Of a DNA stretch of 64,000 nucleotides, positions 6,420 to 15,133 are shown piece after piece (the stretch's first letter is position 1; each line of letters begins with the position of its first letter). Origin of the DNA: SLDF01 sp964537925. Its GTDB lineage: Bacteria > Bacteroidota > Bacteroidia > Chitinophagales > Saprospiraceae. Location: the NCBI GenBank assembly GCA_964537925.1, contig CAZICV010000003.1:1-64000 (forward strand), given 5' to 3'. The notes below the pieces were generated by a model that did no database searches, was not told where the DNA came from, and saw nothing but the letters and a program-made list of their open reading frames with translations. The position numbers and the translations under genes are program-made.

Positions 6420-7980
6420 CAGTTTTTCTGCGCTGCGACTGACGCTCCAGGAATTTGCCGTGTATCACATCTTGTACAGGTGCATGGAGGATCTTACTGT
6501 CTAACCAGGATATAAAATCCAGGTATATGAACGATCGGGCCGCCAGCGGGTTCTGTTCAAATGACTTCAGCTGCGCCTGCAATGCCTGGAAAGCCACCGG
6601 TAGTTCGGCCCTCTGCAGGTAAAAGGATTGCCTCAGGAAGCGAAAGATCTCTTCTTCCACAGCATTGAGATTTTGCATTCGGGCCATGAATCGATACACA
6701 GATCTGATCAAGTGATCTACCAGGCCCGAGTGCCCGAGTTCATAGTGAGAGATCAGGTGCAGCAAGCGGGCATAGCATTGAATATCTGTCCTAAGATCGG
6801 CCTTACCCTGGATGATCCGGTTTAGATAACCTATGGTCTTGTTGTAATCCCCGACACCGAAGTACAGACAAGCTATCTTGTAGTCGAAGACCAGCACGCG
6901 GTGAGGGTCCATATACCGTGAGTAAGCGCCGAGCTGCTCTTCAAGACCGGACACAAGCCCTATGCCTGCATCGAAAGTCCCCTCAAGAAAATGAAGATTG
7001 AGCCGTGCCAAGCTGAGATAAGTGAACACCTGGACCTCGGCATTGCGGTTATTGAGCTGAGGTAACATCTTTTCCAATGCCTCCAGCCTGTTGAAGTCTG
7101 CCCGGTAGGGCCAGTAATTGCGCAACATAAAATGGGCATTCAACAGATTGTGTACTCCTTTGATATAGTGCATGATCTCGATATGGAGCATCTCCGGCTG
7201 CTTGTCAAAAATCAGCACCCACCTGCGCGCGCAACGGTAGTATTGCAGAAAGTCCTGGCATATGAATGCCCGCCAGCAGTAAACCTGGTATAGGTAGAGC
7301 TGTTCGTAGAACCCTGCTGCGTTGCGCAGGTCATCGTCCAGGCCGTTCTCCATGAACTCGGTGACGCGTCGTACATCATTCTCTTCGCGGGCGAGGCCGG
7401 TGTGGATATACCAGCTATACAGACGGAGAGAGAGATTAGACAAACAGTTGGTGATATTGAGCCGCCTCAGCACATCTTCGGATTCAGTCTCCAGCCTGGA
7501 GGCGCGGTCCCCGAAGCTCCTGGTGATATGCAGGGCTTCTATATTCTTTTCGAAGTCAAGTATCTCCAGCGCTATCGCATACTGATGCAACTGAAGGGCC
7601 TGTTCTTTGGCCTTGTCCAGTATGCGGAGACTCTGCAGGAAAAGCCCTTTCCGGTAAAGTATGCGTGCATAGGCCAACTGTTCGTGCAGGGACAGATCGC
7701 TGAATTCTTCACTGCGCAACAACCGGATACAGACCAGGATCTGCTTGTACAGGTATGCCTTTGTATTGGATAGCTGTTGTTTGCTCAGACCGGGCACCCT
7801 GGACGGGAGCTGCGCTTCATCATAGACTTCCATCTTGTCCATGACATCAAACAGCCGGACCATCTTCCATTCGGCAGATCCGCTGCCATTGCGCTTCAGG
7901 TAAAGCTTGAAAGAGCGTTTCTCCGCCTTATCTAGTGACTGTATGAGTTGAAACAAGGCGTCTGCCGACCGGTTGGACAT
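6412..7980 (-). CDS. Conserved all-helical (TPR-like) protein of unknown function
   Basis: A 522-residue soluble protein with no signal peptide. It is helical throughout, with repeated motifs such as YARILYRKGLFLQSLRILDKA, CLYFGVGDYNKTIGYLNRII and LHEQLAYARIL. Their spacing and Ala/Tyr/Leu pattern suggest degenerate tetratricopeptide repeats. The start MSNRSADALFQLIQSLDKAEKRSFKLY is plausible because a similar opening occurs in Bacteroidota proteins of unknown role (family knowledge, not checked). No enzyme motif is seen. It is divergent from leuA and convergent with the exonuclease gene, so the context gives no function. Confidence 0.7.
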   Translation of the reverse strand: MSNRSADALFQLIQSLDKAEKRSFKLYLKRNGSGSAEWKMVRLFDVMDKMEVYDEAQLPSRVPGLSKQQLSNTKAYLYKQILVCIRLLRSEEFSDLSLHEQLAYARILYRKGLFLQSLRILDKAKEQALQLHQYAIALEILDFEKNIEALHITRSFGDRASRLETESEDVLRRLNITNCLSNLSLRLYSWYIHTGLAREENDVRRVTEFMENGLDDDLRNAAGFYEQLYLYQVYCWRAFICQDFLQYYRCARRWVLIFDKQPEMLHIEIMHYIKGVHNLLNAHFMLRNYWPYRADFNRLEALEKMLPQLNNRNAEVQVFTYLSLARLNLHFLEGTFDAGIGLVSGLEEQLGAYSRYMDPHRVLVFDYKIACLYFGVGDYNKTIGYLNRIIQGKADLRTDIQCYARLLHLISHYELGHSGLVDHLIRSVYRFMARMQNLNAVEEEIFRFLRQSFYLQRAELPVAFQALQAQLKSFEQNPLAARSFIYLDFISWLDSKILHAPVQDVIHGKFLERQSQRRKTVR

Positions 7981-8014
7981 CGTAATATTTCGTTTGTTAA
8001 ATCTATGAATTCCA

Positions 8015-8090
8015 GTGTTTTATATTCAAAACACCTTTCATTAAACGTCGTAACTCGGGCTGGAATTTGGCTTGACTCCCCACGCCAGCC
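8015..8090. promoter_or_regulatory. Inverted repeats in the leuA upstream region
   Basis: The 228-base gap before leuA contains two inverted repeats. One is GTGTTTT (8015-8021) with AAAACAC (8028-8034). The other is GGCTGG (8058-8063) with CCAGCC (8085-8090). Neither has a T run. They may be protein-binding sites or leader structures controlling the leu operon or the divergent gene. The 60 bases just before leuA are almost pure A/T. Confidence 0.35.
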
Positions 8091-8208
8091 GGGATACTTT
8101 AGTTGTGTTCTAGCAAGAAAAGCCTGCCTCAACGACAAAAATATGAAGCGGCGAAACAAGCGCACAATTAAAATATAAATATTACTTATAATATTTAAAC
8201 AAATATAA

Positions 8209-9369
8209 ATGAGCACCCGAGTCTATATATTCGATACTACGTTGCGCGACGGAGAGCAGGTGCCCGGGTGCAAACTCAACACACCGGAGAAAGTGACCGT
8301 TGCCACGCACCTCGAACATCTCGGAGTCGACATCATCGAAGCAGGCTTCCCGGCTTCCAGCCCGGGGGATTTCCAATCAGTACGGGAAATCGCGCGCCAC
8401 GTAAGGGAAGCCACCGTATGTGCATTGAGCCGCGCCGTCGAAAAAGACATCGATACCGCTGCCGAGGCGCTGACTGGAGCGCGCCATCCGCGGATACATA
8501 CAGGCCTGGGCACTTCGGAGAGCCATATCAGGCACAAATTCCGCTCTCATCCGGACGCCATACTGGAATGGGCCGTACGTGCTGTCAGGCATGCCCGAAA
8601 ATATACCGATGACGTAGAGTTCTACGCAGAAGACGCCGGACGCACGGACAACGCATACCTGGCTCGTATCACAGAAGCCGTGATCCGTGCAGGCGCCACG
8701 GTGGTCAATATCCCGGATACCACCGGCTACTGCCTCCCGCACCAGTACGGCGAGAAGATCGCTTACCTGGTAAACCATGTGCCCAATATCGACCGGGCTG
8801 TCTTGTCCTGTCACTGTCACAACGACCTCGGACTGGCTACTGCCAATTCCGTGGCCGGGGTCCTGGCCGGGGCCAGACAGGTGGAATGTACAGTCAACGG
8901 CCTAGGTGAAAGAGCCGGCAACTCTGCCCTGGAAGAAATAGCTATGATCCTGAAACAACATAGTCATATGGGTTACCATACCGGGTTGAGACTACCGATG
9001 CTGTACCCGGTGAGCAAGCTGGTCTCCGAGATCATGAGGATGCCGGTACAGGCCAACAAAGCCATCGTAGGCGACAATGCATTCTCGCACTCATCGGGTA
9101 TTCACCAGGATGGTTTCCTGAAAAACGCCGATACCTACGAGATCATACGACCCGAAGAAGTAGGTTCTCCCGGGAGCCGCATCGTACTTACCGCCCGGAG
9201 CGGCCGGTCCGCGCTGGCATACCGCTTCCAGCAGCTGGGATACCAGTTTGACCGGAACGATATCGATTTGCTCTACGAAATGTTCCTGGTGGCTGCCGAC
9301 CAGGTCAAAGAAGTCAGCGATCAGGACCTCAAACAGCTCGCAGCCCGCAGACCGGCCCAGGTAGCCTAA
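8209..9369 (+). CDS. leuA: 2-isopropylmalate synthase, short form
   Basis: It condenses acetyl-CoA with 2-oxoisovalerate, the first committed step of leucine synthesis. The 386-residue protein is a DRE-TIM barrel: Arg13-Asp14 in TLRDGEQ, metal ligands His202 and His204 in SCHCHNDLG, and Asn238 in GERAGNSALEE, followed by GIHQDGFLK in the communication region. It stops about 120 residues short of classical LeuA and lacks the C-terminal leucine-binding LeuA_dimer domain, so feedback inhibition through that domain is not expected. Homocitrate and citramalate synthases are related, but placement before leuCDB favours LeuA. It is 29 bases from leuC, so the four genes form one operon. Confidence 0.9.
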   Translation: MSTRVYIFDTTLRDGEQVPGCKLNTPEKVTVATHLEHLGVDIIEAGFPASSPGDFQSVREIARHVREATVCALSRAVEKDIDTAAEALTGARHPRIHTGLGTSESHIRHKFRSHPDAILEWAVRAVRHARKYTDDVEFYAEDAGRTDNAYLARITEAVIRAGATVVNIPDTTGYCLPHQYGEKIAYLVNHVPNIDRAVLSCHCHNDLGLATANSVAGVLAGARQVECTVNGLGERAGNSALEEIAMILKQHSHMGYHTGLRLPMLYPVSKLVSEIMRMPVQANKAIVGDNAFSHSSGIHQDGFLKNADTYEIIRPEEVGSPGSRIVLTARSGRSALAYRFQQLGYQFDRNDIDLLYEMFLVAADQVKEVSDQDLKQLAARRPAQVA

Positions 9370-9398
9370 CGATATCCACCAACAGAAATTTCCGCCCC

Positions 9399-10802
9399 AT
9401 GTCCAGGACGCTATTTGACAAGATCTGGGAACAGCATACGGTCCGGTCGCTTCATGACCGGCAGATCGTATTATATATCGACCGTCACCTTATACATGAG
9501 GTCACAAGCCCGCAGGCTTTCTCCGGTCTCGAACGACGCGGACTCCCTGTATTCAGACCCGAACGCACCATAGCTACAGCCGACCACAATGTCCCCACAC
9601 TGGATCAGCACCTGCCGATCAGCGACCAGTTGTCGCGTATCCAGGTAGACACACTCACTGCCAACTGCCAGCGGCACGGAATCGAGCTCTTCGGGCTGGG
9701 GCATCCACACCAGGGTATCGTCCATGTCATAGGGCCCGAGCTGGGACTCACACAACCGGGAATGACAATCGTTTGCGGCGACAGTCATACCAGCACCCAC
9801 GGGGCTTTCGGGGCTATCGCCTTCGGTATAGGTACCAGCGAAGTAGAGATGGTACTGGCCACACAAACACTTATCCAATCGAGGCCGCGCCAGATGCGGA
9901 TCGTCATCGACGGTGTCCTGTCACGCGGAGTCACTTCCAAGGATATCGTGCTCCACATCATATCCCGTATAGGTACAGGTGGAGCGACAGGACATTTCAT
10001 CGAGTACGCAGGTGAGACCATCCGGTCGCTCAGTATGGAAGCTCGTATGACCATATGCAACATGAGCATCGAAATGGGTGCACGAGGCGGTATCATCGCC
10101 CCTGACGACGAGACATTCCGGTTTGTCCGGGGCAGGTCCTATGCACCGGCCGGCGACGCCTGGACGCATGCCGTGAAGGAATGGAAAACGTTGTATTCCG
10201 ACCCAGGTGCATTCTTTGACAGGGAGATCGCCTTCCGGGCCGAGGAGATAGAACCTATGATTACCTACGGGACCAATCCGGGTATGGGCATGCCTATAAA
10301 CGGCCGCGTACCGCTATCGGGCGTCTCCCCGGAAAACGCCGAGAGGGACAGCTTCAGAAAATCTCTCGAATACATGGGTCTGCAGGAAGGCCAGGCACTC
10401 CTCGGGATGCCTGTACAACATGTATTCATCGGTAGCTGTACCAATTCGCGCATAGAAGATTTCCGGCAGGCGGCTGAGATCATCCGGGGCAGGACCAAGC
10501 ATGGCAGCATACATGCGCTGATCGTTCCCGGGTCCCGGCAAGTTGCCAGGCAGTTGCGCGAAGAAGGCCTTGACAAGATATTCGAAAGCGCAGGTTTTGT
10601 CCTACGGCAGCCGGGCTGCAGCGCCTGCCTGGCTATGAACGACGACAAAATACCCGCCGGTGATTTCTGTGTCTCTACGTCCAACCGCAACTTTGAGGGT
10701 CGCCAGGGCGTAGGAGCGCGTACGCTGCTGGCCAGCCCCCTAACGGCTGCGGCCGCTTCGATCACTGGGGTGATCACGGACGCCAGAGACTTCATGAACT
10801 AA
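9399..10802 (+). CDS. leuC: 3-isopropylmalate dehydratase large subunit
   Basis: With LeuD it isomerises 2-isopropylmalate to 3-isopropylmalate. The 467-residue aconitase-like protein is full length. Cys347 (IGSCTNSRI), Cys407 and Cys410 (GCSACLAMN) are the ligands of the [4Fe-4S] cluster, at the same numbering as in the Escherichia coli enzyme. Other hallmarks are CGDSHTSTHGAFG and YGTNPGMG. It is the second gene of the leu operon, and leuD begins 43 bases later. The cluster may be supplied by the Fe-S carrier genes nearby at 13593-14972 (inference from family roles). Confidence 0.96.
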   Translation: MSRTLFDKIWEQHTVRSLHDRQIVLYIDRHLIHEVTSPQAFSGLERRGLPVFRPERTIATADHNVPTLDQHLPISDQLSRIQVDTLTANCQRHGIELFGLGHPHQGIVHVIGPELGLTQPGMTIVCGDSHTSTHGAFGAIAFGIGTSEVEMVLATQTLIQSRPRQMRIVIDGVLSRGVTSKDIVLHIISRIGTGGATGHFIEYAGETIRSLSMEARMTICNMSIEMGARGGIIAPDDETFRFVRGRSYAPAGDAWTHAVKEWKTLYSDPGAFFDREIAFRAEEIEPMITYGTNPGMGMPINGRVPLSGVSPENAERDSFRKSLEYMGLQEGQALLGMPVQHVFIGSCTNSRIEDFRQAAEIIRGRTKHGSIHALIVPGSRQVARQLREEGLDKIFESAGFVLRQPGCSACLAMNDDKIPAGDFCVSTSNRNFEGRQGVGARTLLASPLTAAAASITGVITDARDFMN

Positions 10803-10845
10803 TCCACTAACAAACCAGGACTTCATCCCGAAAAATCAAGATCAT

Positions 10846-11442
10846 ATGGAACCCATCAGCATCGTACATTCTACTTTCGTCCCGCTTCCGGCAGACAATA
10901 TAGATACCGACCAGATCATCCCGGCGCGATTTCTCAAGGCGACCTCGCGCGAAGGCTTCGGCGACCATCTTTTCAGGGATTGGCGTTACCTGGGCGGGGA
11001 CAAGCCCAACCCCGGATTTGTCCTCAATCAATCGCAGTACAGCGGAGAGATACTGGTCGCAGGAACCAATTTTGGCTGCGGTTCGAGCAGGGAGCATGCA
11101 GCCTGGGCCCTGTCCGGCTATGGATTCCGCGTGGTCATATCCAGTTTCTTCGCGGATATATTCTACTCCAACGCACTGAACAATGGCCTGCTCCCGCTGC
11201 AGGTCCCGTCCTCATTCGTCCGGAAAATACTGGCTGAAGAGCCGGACAGTACCCTTACAGTGAATCTCTTCGATTGCTGGCTCCAGATAGACCGGACAGG
11301 CGACCGGATCATCTTTCCGATCTCGGAATACAAACGTGAGTGCCTGCTCAACGGATATGAAGATATAGACTACCTGCTGAGCCTGCGCGACGAAATCAGC
11401 AAGTACGAAAGGAACAGAGACAGCAACCCTTTAGTAAACTGA
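10846..11442 (+). CDS. leuD: 3-isopropylmalate dehydratase small subunit
   Basis: A 198-residue swivel-domain subunit that pairs with LeuC. It shows the family signatures DNIDTDQIIPARFLK near residues 17-31 and FGCGSSREHAAWAL near 74-87, the latter contacting substrate. Its length is normal for bacterial LeuD. It sits between leuC and leuB on the same strand with short gaps, which supports co-transcription. Confidence 0.96.
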   Translation: MEPISIVHSTFVPLPADNIDTDQIIPARFLKATSREGFGDHLFRDWRYLGGDKPNPGFVLNQSQYSGEILVAGTNFGCGSSREHAAWALSGYGFRVVISSFFADIFYSNALNNGLLPLQVPSSFVRKILAEEPDSTLTVNLFDCWLQIDRTGDRIIFPISEYKRECLLNGYEDIDYLLSLRDEISKYERNRDSNPLVN

Positions 11443-11462
11443 CCTGTGTTTAATCAGCAGAT

Positions 11463-12581
11463 ATGGAAAAGAAAATAGCCGTATTGGCCGGAGACGGTAT
11501 CGGTCCTGAAGTGATCCGGCAGGCCATCAAAGCGGTGGAAGCGGTTGGCGCTGTCTTCCAGCGAAAATTCCAGTTCGAGTACGCGCTGTTCGGCGCCGAA
11601 GCCATCGACAAAACAGGAGTCCCGCTCCCGGACAAGACCCTCGAAGTGTGCCGTTCAGCCGATGCCATACTGCTCGGCGCCGTGGGCGATCCCCGCTATG
11701 ATATGGATTCACGTGCTGCACAGCGCCCGGAGCAGGGGCTGCTTCAATTGCGCAAGACGCTGGGGCTATATGCCAATATCCGGCCGGTCACCGCCTACGA
11801 AGCTACCCTGCACCTCACTCCTGTGAAAGCAGCCATAGCGAAAAAAACAGATCTTGTCATTTTCCGGGAACTGACCGGTGGCATCTATTTCGGTGAAAAA
11901 CGGGAAGGAGGCGAGCAGGGAGAATATGCTTCCGACCTGTGTACATATCACCGCTTTGAAATAGAGCGTATTGCTCATGCCGCCTTTCGCATGGCAATGA
12001 GCAGGCAGCACAGGCTCACGCTCGTGGACAAAGCCAACGTGCTCGCGAGTTCACGCCTGTGGCGGCAGGTGGTGCAGGACATCAGTTCCGGCTATCCGCA
12101 GGTCTTCGTGGATTACATGTATGTAGACAATGCGGCCATGCAACTCATGCTGCAACCCCGGCAATTTGACGTCATACTTACGGAAAATATGTTTGGCGAC
12201 ATACTCAGCGACGAAGCCAGCGTACTGGCGGGCTCCCTGGGCATGTCGCCCTCGGCTTCCATCGGCGACGAATACGCACTCTTCGAGCCTGTACATGGCT
12301 CTTATCCCCAGGCAGCAGGCAAAGATATAGCCAACCCTGTGGCAGCTATCCTGTCCGCAGCCATGATGCTCGACCACCTGGACATGCCAGCGGAAGCCGA
12401 TACAGTGCGCAAGGCCGTCGGCTGGTGTATGGACAATCGTTTCGTGACGCGCGACCTGGATCCGGTCAATTTCTATCATACCGGAGAAATAGGCGATCTC
12501 GTCTCTGCATACATATATGAGCAGGCATCAATCCGACTGAGGAAGCAAGCTATGGATCTCAGCAAGTCCTGTATCATCTGA
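11463..12581 (+). CDS. leuB: 3-isopropylmalate dehydrogenase
   Basis: It performs NAD-dependent oxidative decarboxylation of 3-isopropylmalate to 2-oxoisocaproate. The 372-residue protein belongs to the isocitrate/isopropylmalate dehydrogenase family. It has the start LAGDGIGPEV, substrate-binding RELTGGIYFGE, the YVDNAAMQL and NMFGDILSDEAS metal-site region, and the adenine-binding EPVHGSYPQAAGKDIANP. The length is standard. It is the last gene of the leu operon and converges with pyrF, separated by about 60 bases without an obvious terminator. Confidence 0.96.
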   Translation: MEKKIAVLAGDGIGPEVIRQAIKAVEAVGAVFQRKFQFEYALFGAEAIDKTGVPLPDKTLEVCRSADAILLGAVGDPRYDMDSRAAQRPEQGLLQLRKTLGLYANIRPVTAYEATLHLTPVKAAIAKKTDLVIFRELTGGIYFGEKREGGEQGEYASDLCTYHRFEIERIAHAAFRMAMSRQHRLTLVDKANVLASSRLWRQVVQDISSGYPQVFVDYMYVDNAAMQLMLQPRQFDVILTENMFGDILSDEASVLAGSLGMSPSASIGDEYALFEPVHGSYPQAAGKDIANPVAAILSAAMMLDHLDMPAEADTVRKAVGWCMDNRFVTRDLDPVNFYHTGEIGDLVSAYIYEQASIRLRKQAMDLSKSCII

Positions 12582-12644
12582 CCAAATGCCAGGGGACAGG
12601 GGGCTACAATACAAGCTATATCTTCAGGAAGGACTCAGCGGCGA

Positions 12645-13469
12645 TCATGCCAGCGTACTTGCCGCCCGCATCAGGGCTGTCATCTCCTGCCTGACAGAAG
12701 CGGCTTCTTCCCCGGCCTTCTCGGCGAAGTCCTCTCCGGCTGAGGCATAGAGGATACTCCTGGATGCATTGACCAGCAGCCCGGTCTCGCGATTGGCTGC
12801 CAGCCTGTAGACCGTTGCCAGATCACCACCCTGGGCGCCGACCCCCGGAACCAGGAAAAAATGCCCTGGTAGCAGTTCCCTTACCCGGCGGAGGTAATCT
12901 TCCCGCGTAGCTCCGACGACAAACATGGTATTCTCAGCACTCCCCCACCCGGCACAGCGGGCGATCACCTCTTCATACAGACGATCTCCTCCATTCAGTT
13001 GCTGTGTCTGGAAATCTTCATGGCCCGGATTGGATGTGAGGGCCAGCACGATGGCCCATTTGCCGGGATAGCGCAGAAAAGGCGTGACTGAGTCGCGCCC
13101 CATATAGGGCGCTACTGTCACAGCATCACAACCCAGCAGTTCAAAAAAAGCTCGTGCATACTGATCTGCTGTATTACCTATATCGCCACGCTTGGCATCG
13201 GCAATGATGAAATGCCCGTCACCAATATATCTTACGGTCTCCTGCAGAACCTCCCACCCGGCGGGTCCCATCGCCTCATAGAAGGCCGTATTGGGCTTAT
13301 AAGCCACACAATGATCACGTGTAGCATCAATGACCGCCCGGTTGAACATCCACACTCCCTCGGGCGTACGGGGCAGGTGTGCAGGTAACCGGAGCGGATC
13401 CGTATCCAAGCCTACGCATAGGAAGGATTGCCTGGCCTTTATCAGTTCAGCGAGTTCCCTTCTCGTCAT
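12645..13469 (-). CDS. pyrF: Orotidine 5'-phosphate decarboxylase
   Basis: It converts OMP to UMP, the last step of de novo pyrimidine synthesis. At 274 residues it is the longer, type-2 form of PyrF. The active-site stretch IIADAKRGDIGNTA carries the Asp-Lys-Asp catalytic residues, and the start region has LCVGLDTDP. Later motifs LVPGVGAQGGD and LLVNASRSILYA bind phosphate. It appears to be a single gene, with the NifU-like gene 120 bases upstream on the same strand. Confidence 0.94.
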   Translation of the reverse strand: MTRRELAELIKARQSFLCVGLDTDPLRLPAHLPRTPEGVWMFNRAVIDATRDHCVAYKPNTAFYEAMGPAGWEVLQETVRYIGDGHFIIADAKRGDIGNTADQYARAFFELLGCDAVTVAPYMGRDSVTPFLRYPGKWAIVLALTSNPGHEDFQTQQLNGGDRLYEEVIARCAGWGSAENTMFVVGATREDYLRRVRELLPGHFFLVPGVGAQGGDLATVYRLAANRETGLLVNASRSILYASAGEDFAEKAGEEAASVRQEMTALMRAASTLA

Positions 13470-13592
13470 TACAGGTCAATTGAAAGGTATAGTCACAATC
13501 CGCCACCTGGGCAGCGGCCGTTAAGAAAAACAATCACAACCGCAGACCCTCCCGCTGAGCAGCAGCGACGGTGCAGCCCCTACTGGCGGTGA

Positions 13593-13844
13593 TCAGGCCG
13601 GTATTCCATTGATCGCCACGACTGATTTCACCTGGGGGACCCTGTTGCGGATTGTCTCCTGGATACCCGCGCGCAGGGTCATAGCGGACATATTACAGTT
13701 TTCGCAATTTCCGAGCCACTTCAGTTTGATCGTCAGGTCGTCTTCTATACTTACCAGCTCTACATTGCCCCCGTCTACAGCCAGGTGCGGACGGATCTCA
13801 TCCAGCGCTTCTTCGATCCGTATTCTCAGATCTTCCTTGTTCAT
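13593..13844 (-). CDS. NifU C-terminal-domain Fe-S carrier
   Basis: An 83-residue protein that consists only of the NifU/NfuA C-terminal domain, with the conserved DGGNVELV stretch and the CENCNMSAMTL motif, whose two Cys residues hold a bridging [4Fe-4S] cluster. It has the form of a stand-alone scaffold or carrier. It is 42 bases downstream of the Mrp/ApbC gene on the same strand, and the pair probably works together in Fe-S cluster delivery. Confidence 0.9.
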   Translation of the reverse strand: MNKEDLRIRIEEALDEIRPHLAVDGGNVELVSIEDDLTIKLKWLGNCENCNMSAMTLRAGIQETIRNRVPQVKSVVAINGIPA

Positions 13845-13886
13845 GACGCAAATGGGTTAAATGGGTCCTCAAATTTAAACAAATAA

Positions 13887-14972
13887 TCACATCTCGACTT
13901 TCACTCGCCGGCCTGGTCCCATCAACTCATGCCGCATGGCGATTTCGGCCATTGCCTTGCCAGCGATACCGGCAAACAGTTGCTGCATGACTGAACCTTC
14001 CAAGAGCGCGGCAGGCTGACCGCTGTCCCCTCCTTCTCTTATACCCTGTATGATCGGCAGCTCGCCCAGCAAGACGCTCTGGCTAAGTTTAGCCAGCTTT
14101 TTCCCGCCACCCTCACCGAAGAGGTAATATTTATGATCAGGCAACTCTTCTGGAGTGAACCAGGACATATTCTCCACCACACCGATGACCGGTACGTCTA
14201 TCTGCGGCAGCAGGAACATATTCATCGCTTTGATCGCATCCGCCAGGGCTACCTCCTGCGGAGTAGTCACCAGTACCACGCCGGTGACCGCTACGGTCTG
14301 TACCATAGTGAGCTGTATATCGCCTGTACCCGGCGGCAGGTCTACGATCAGGTAGTCCAGTTCCGGCCAGAGTATCTCTTCGAAAAACTGGCGCAGGATA
14401 CCCGCCAACCTCGGTCCCCTGAGCACAACTGCCTGTTCCGGCTCTACAATGAAACCGATCGACATGACCGGCATACCGTGCACTTCAATCGGCACGATCC
14501 GGGGCGTACCGTGTACATCCGTCATCCTGGGCCGCTGCCCGGCAAGACCCAGCATCGTAGGTATCGACGGCCCGTAAAGATCTGCATCCAGCAATCCTAC
14601 GCGAGCGCCCATCTTCTGTAGCGATAACGCTAGATTGACGGATACGGTGGACTTTCCTACCCCTCCTTTGCCGGAAGCCACGGCGATGATATTGCGTATA
14701 TGCGGCAATGGCCTTGCCTGGCTCTCATCATCTGATTGCTGTACAAAATGAATATGCACTTCAGCAGCCGGATATTCTTCCTGGATAGCTATTGTAGCCG
14801 CCTCCAGCAGCCGAGCCTTGTGATCCGGGGTAAACGACGGTGATACGAGGCTGAAATTCACCAACCCCTGCTCCAGTTTCAGATCCCGCACCATTCCTCT
14901 AGCCACGATCGACTGCCCCGTAGCAGGATCCCTGATCAGGGATAAAATATCCTCAATATCTTTTCGTTCCAT
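13887..14972 (-). CDS. Mrp/ApbC Fe-S carrier P-loop ATPase
   Basis: The 361-residue protein starts at MERKDIEDILSLIRDP. An earlier in-frame start (15059) adds 29 residues that do not look like the family. An N-terminal DUF59/MIP18 domain (about 1-85) precedes the P-loop at 101-109 (GKGGVGKST) and the DADLYGPSIP switch region. Mrp/ApbC proteins bind and transfer Fe-S clusters in an ATP-dependent manner. The CxxC motif found near the C-terminus of many Mrp proteins was not seen here. It is in an operon with the NifU-like gene. A -7 box lies at 15009-15016. Confidence 0.92.
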   Translation of the reverse strand: MERKDIEDILSLIRDPATGQSIVARGMVRDLKLEQGLVNFSLVSPSFTPDHKARLLEAATIAIQEEYPAAEVHIHFVQQSDDESQARPLPHIRNIIAVASGKGGVGKSTVSVNLALSLQKMGARVGLLDADLYGPSIPTMLGLAGQRPRMTDVHGTPRIVPIEVHGMPVMSIGFIVEPEQAVVLRGPRLAGILRQFFEEILWPELDYLIVDLPPGTGDIQLTMVQTVAVTGVVLVTTPQEVALADAIKAMNMFLLPQIDVPVIGVVENMSWFTPEELPDHKYYLFGEGGGKKLAKLSQSVLLGELPIIQGIREGGDSGQPAALLEGSVMQQLFAGIAGKAMAEIAMRHELMGPGRRVKVEM

Positions 14973-15008
14973 CTGGCTCCCGCGTTTCTTACGTATGTAC
15001 TGTACTCT

Positions 15009-15016
15009 CAAAGGTA
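15009..15016 (-). promoter_or_regulatory. -7 box for the mrp-nifU-like operon
   Basis: On the minus strand this reads TACCTTTG, a perfect match to the Bacteroidota TAnnTTTG element, 36 bases before the ATG at 14972. No clear TTTG at the -33 position was seen. It also supports the shorter mrp start, because the longer ORF would begin upstream of this promoter. Confidence 0.45.
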
Positions 15017-15113
15017 GGAACAATAATGCAGCCCCGGAGTTTAGTAATTGAAGCAGCATGAAAATTTCTGTGTCCGATTACACATTCCCAAATTCCCTAA
15101 TATAAAATTTACT

Positions 15114-15121
15114 TACATTTG
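15114..15121 (+). promoter_or_regulatory. -7 box for the ribF operon
   Basis: TACATTTG matches TAnnTTTG and ends 12 bases before the ribF ATG, implying a very short leader. A good -33 element was not found. Confidence 0.4.
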
Positions 15122-15133
15122 CTGATGTAACAC

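Noticed and set aside
8005..8178. A 57-codon leader ORF before leuA (MNSSVLYSKHLSLNVV...)
   Set aside because: Leu/Val/Ile codons are present but not clustered, there is no ribosome-binding site, and the frame crosses both inverted repeats without a plausible terminator.
13887..15059. A longer start for the Mrp-like gene
   Set aside because: It would begin upstream of the perfect -7 box at 15009-15016 and adds 29 residues unlike the family.
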